The notes below the pieces were generated by a model, which saw nothing but the letters and a program-made list of their open reading frames with translations, made no database searches and had not been told where the DNA came from. Below are positions 5,562 to 6,438 of a stretch of 6,438 nucleotides of DNA, piece after piece. Source of the DNA: CAZKMM01 sp964553915 (GTDB lineage Bacteria > RBG-13-61-14 > DRUE01); NCBI GenBank assembly GCA_964553915.1, contig CAZKMM010000128.1:1-6438 (forward strand). Reading direction: 5' to 3'. Position numbers and translations under genes: made by a program. Each line of letters starts with the position of its first letter. Within the stretch, counting starts at the first letter, position 1.

Positions 5562-6438
5562 CTCAACAGATTCAAAGCCTGTTTAATTCTGCTCACCCCC
5601 TCTTTGATGTTTTCCAGAGAAGTGGCAAAGCTGATTCTCAGATGCCCTTCCCCGCCAAAGGCTCCGCCCGGAACCACTGCCACCCGAGCCTGCTCCAGAA
5701 GAAATTCTGCTAAATCCAGTGAGCTTTTAATCATCTTACCCTCAAACTTCTTTCCCAGATAGGCGCCAAAATCCGGAAAAACATAAAAAGAGCCCTCGGG
5801 CTTATAACAGCTCACTCCGGGAATCTCCTCCAGTGCCCGAACTATCCAGTCCCTTCGCTTCTTAAACTCCCGCACCATCCGGGAAACCTCTTTTTTTCCT
5901 CCCTGAAGCGCCCGGAGTGCAGCTTTCTGCGAAATAGATGTAGGATTAGAGGTGCTCTGGCTTTGAATCTTGCCCATTGCTTTAATTACCTCCGGGTCTC
6001 CTCCTGCATAGCCAATTCTCCAGCCGGTCATTGCATAGGTTTTGCTTACTCCGTTGACCACAATGGTTCTTTGAAAGAGCTTTTTACTCAAACCCGCCGG
6101 GGAGATATGCTTGAAATCATCATAGATGATTTTTTCATAAATCTCATCAGAGGCAATCCAGAAATCTCCGCTTTCCAAGATGCCTTTTAATCTCTTAAAT
6201 TCCTTTTCGCTAATGCCAGCACCGGTGGGATTGCCCGGGCTGTTAATTACCACCAGCCGGGTCTTTCTGCTCAGGGCTGATTCCAAATCTTTGGGCTTGG
6301 GCTTAAACCCATCTCTGGCAGAAGTGGGAACAAAAACTGGCTTGGCACCAGCTAAAATTGCCATATCTGGATAGCTCACCCAGTAAGGAGCAATAATCAC
6401 CACCTCATCGCCCGGGTCAAGAACCGCCTGAAAAAGAT
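5558..6438 (-). CDS. Class I/II PLP-dependent aminotransferase, aspartate aminotransferase-like (partial)
   Basis: The reading frame is open to the window edge, so the N-terminal portion (roughly 100 residues by family length) lies beyond 6438; about 292 residues are visible. The first ones, LFQAVLDPGDEVVIIAPYWVSYPDMA, shown here in part as LDPGDE and APYWVSYP, match the substrate and cofactor region of Iβ/Iγ-type aspartate aminotransferases. NSPGNPTGAG, SDEIYEKIIYD and NGVSKTYAMTGWRIGY follow. The PLP Schiff-base lysine is in SKTYAM (codon 6041-6043), and the carboxylate-binding arginine is in LRISFATS (codon 5636-5638). It should be a cytoplasmic enzyme that moves an amino group between an amino acid and a 2-oxoacid. 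Aspartate is the likeliest substrate, but aromatic amino acids, alanine or prephenate cannot be excluded from this part. Its TGA overlaps the nucleotidase ATG. The GTG at 6403 lies inside the gene and is not a start. Confidence 0.93.
   Translation of the reverse strand, partial: LFQAVLDPGDEVVIIAPYWVSYPDMAILAGAKPVFVPTSARDGFKPKPKDLESALSRKTRLVVINSPGNPTGAGISEKEFKRLKGILESGDFWIASDEIYEKIIYDDFKHISPAGLSKKLFQRTIVVNGVSKTYAMTGWRIGYAGGDPEVIKAMGKIQSQSTSNPTSISQKAALRALQGGKKEVSRMVREFKKRRDWIVRALEEIPGVSCYKPEGSFYVFPDFGAYLGKKFEGKMIKSSLDLAEFLLEQARVAVVPGGAFGGEGHLRISFATSLENIKEGVSRIKQALNLLR

Noticed and set aside
5565..5583. AACAG...CTGTT inverted repeat just upstream of the nucleotidase start.
   Set aside because: It is five base pairs with a nine-base loop inside the aminotransferase coding sequence, and is easily explained by chance.

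Overview
The window reads as chromosomal DNA from an anaerobic, probably uncultivated bacterium. This is an inference from gene content: an old-yellow-enzyme-type oxidoreductase with a [4Fe-4S] cysteine motif, a DUF362 protein, purine-rich Shine-Dalgarno sites (GGGAGG, AGGAGGGAGGAG), bacterial -35/-10-like elements and a bacterial lipoprotein signal. The base composition is moderate, and lysine, glutamate and AGG/GAG codons are frequent. I cannot name a species or phylum from sequence alone. Genes are tightly packed, and I see no RNA gene, mobile element, CRISPR array or sign of horizontal transfer.

Layout: Positions 1-110 are a short upstream region with a plausible promoter (63-91) and a ribosome binding site (99-104). 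Positions 111-1388 (+) encode a DUF362-family protein whose C-terminal domain carries its own cysteines in place of a ferredoxin module. Positions 1389-1464 are a short AT-rich convergent junction with two copies of a near-palindromic 12-mer and small hairpins at both stop codons. The rest of the window is a minus-strand gene run. In transcription order it holds a class I aminotransferase (5558-6438, N terminus outside the window), a 5'-nucleotidase/UshA-family lipoprotein (4227-5561), a two-domain FMN/FAD/[4Fe-4S] NADH:flavin oxidoreductase (2173-4170) and a rhomboid intramembrane serine protease (1465-2169). No gene-free stretch exceeds 300 bases.

How the genes relate: The aminotransferase and the nucleotidase overlap by ATGA. 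The oxidoreductase and rhomboid genes are separated by only three bases, and a 56-base gap lies between the two pairs. This looks like one operon, or two coupled pairs, but the four products (amino-acid metabolism, extracytoplasmic phosphoester hydrolysis, enoate-type reduction, membrane proteolysis) do not form an obvious pathway. I see no convincing new multi-gene system here. The points most worth a second look are the altered metal ligands and the missing GGDGY-type loop in the nucleotidase, and the cysteine-bearing C-terminal domain of the DUF362 protein.
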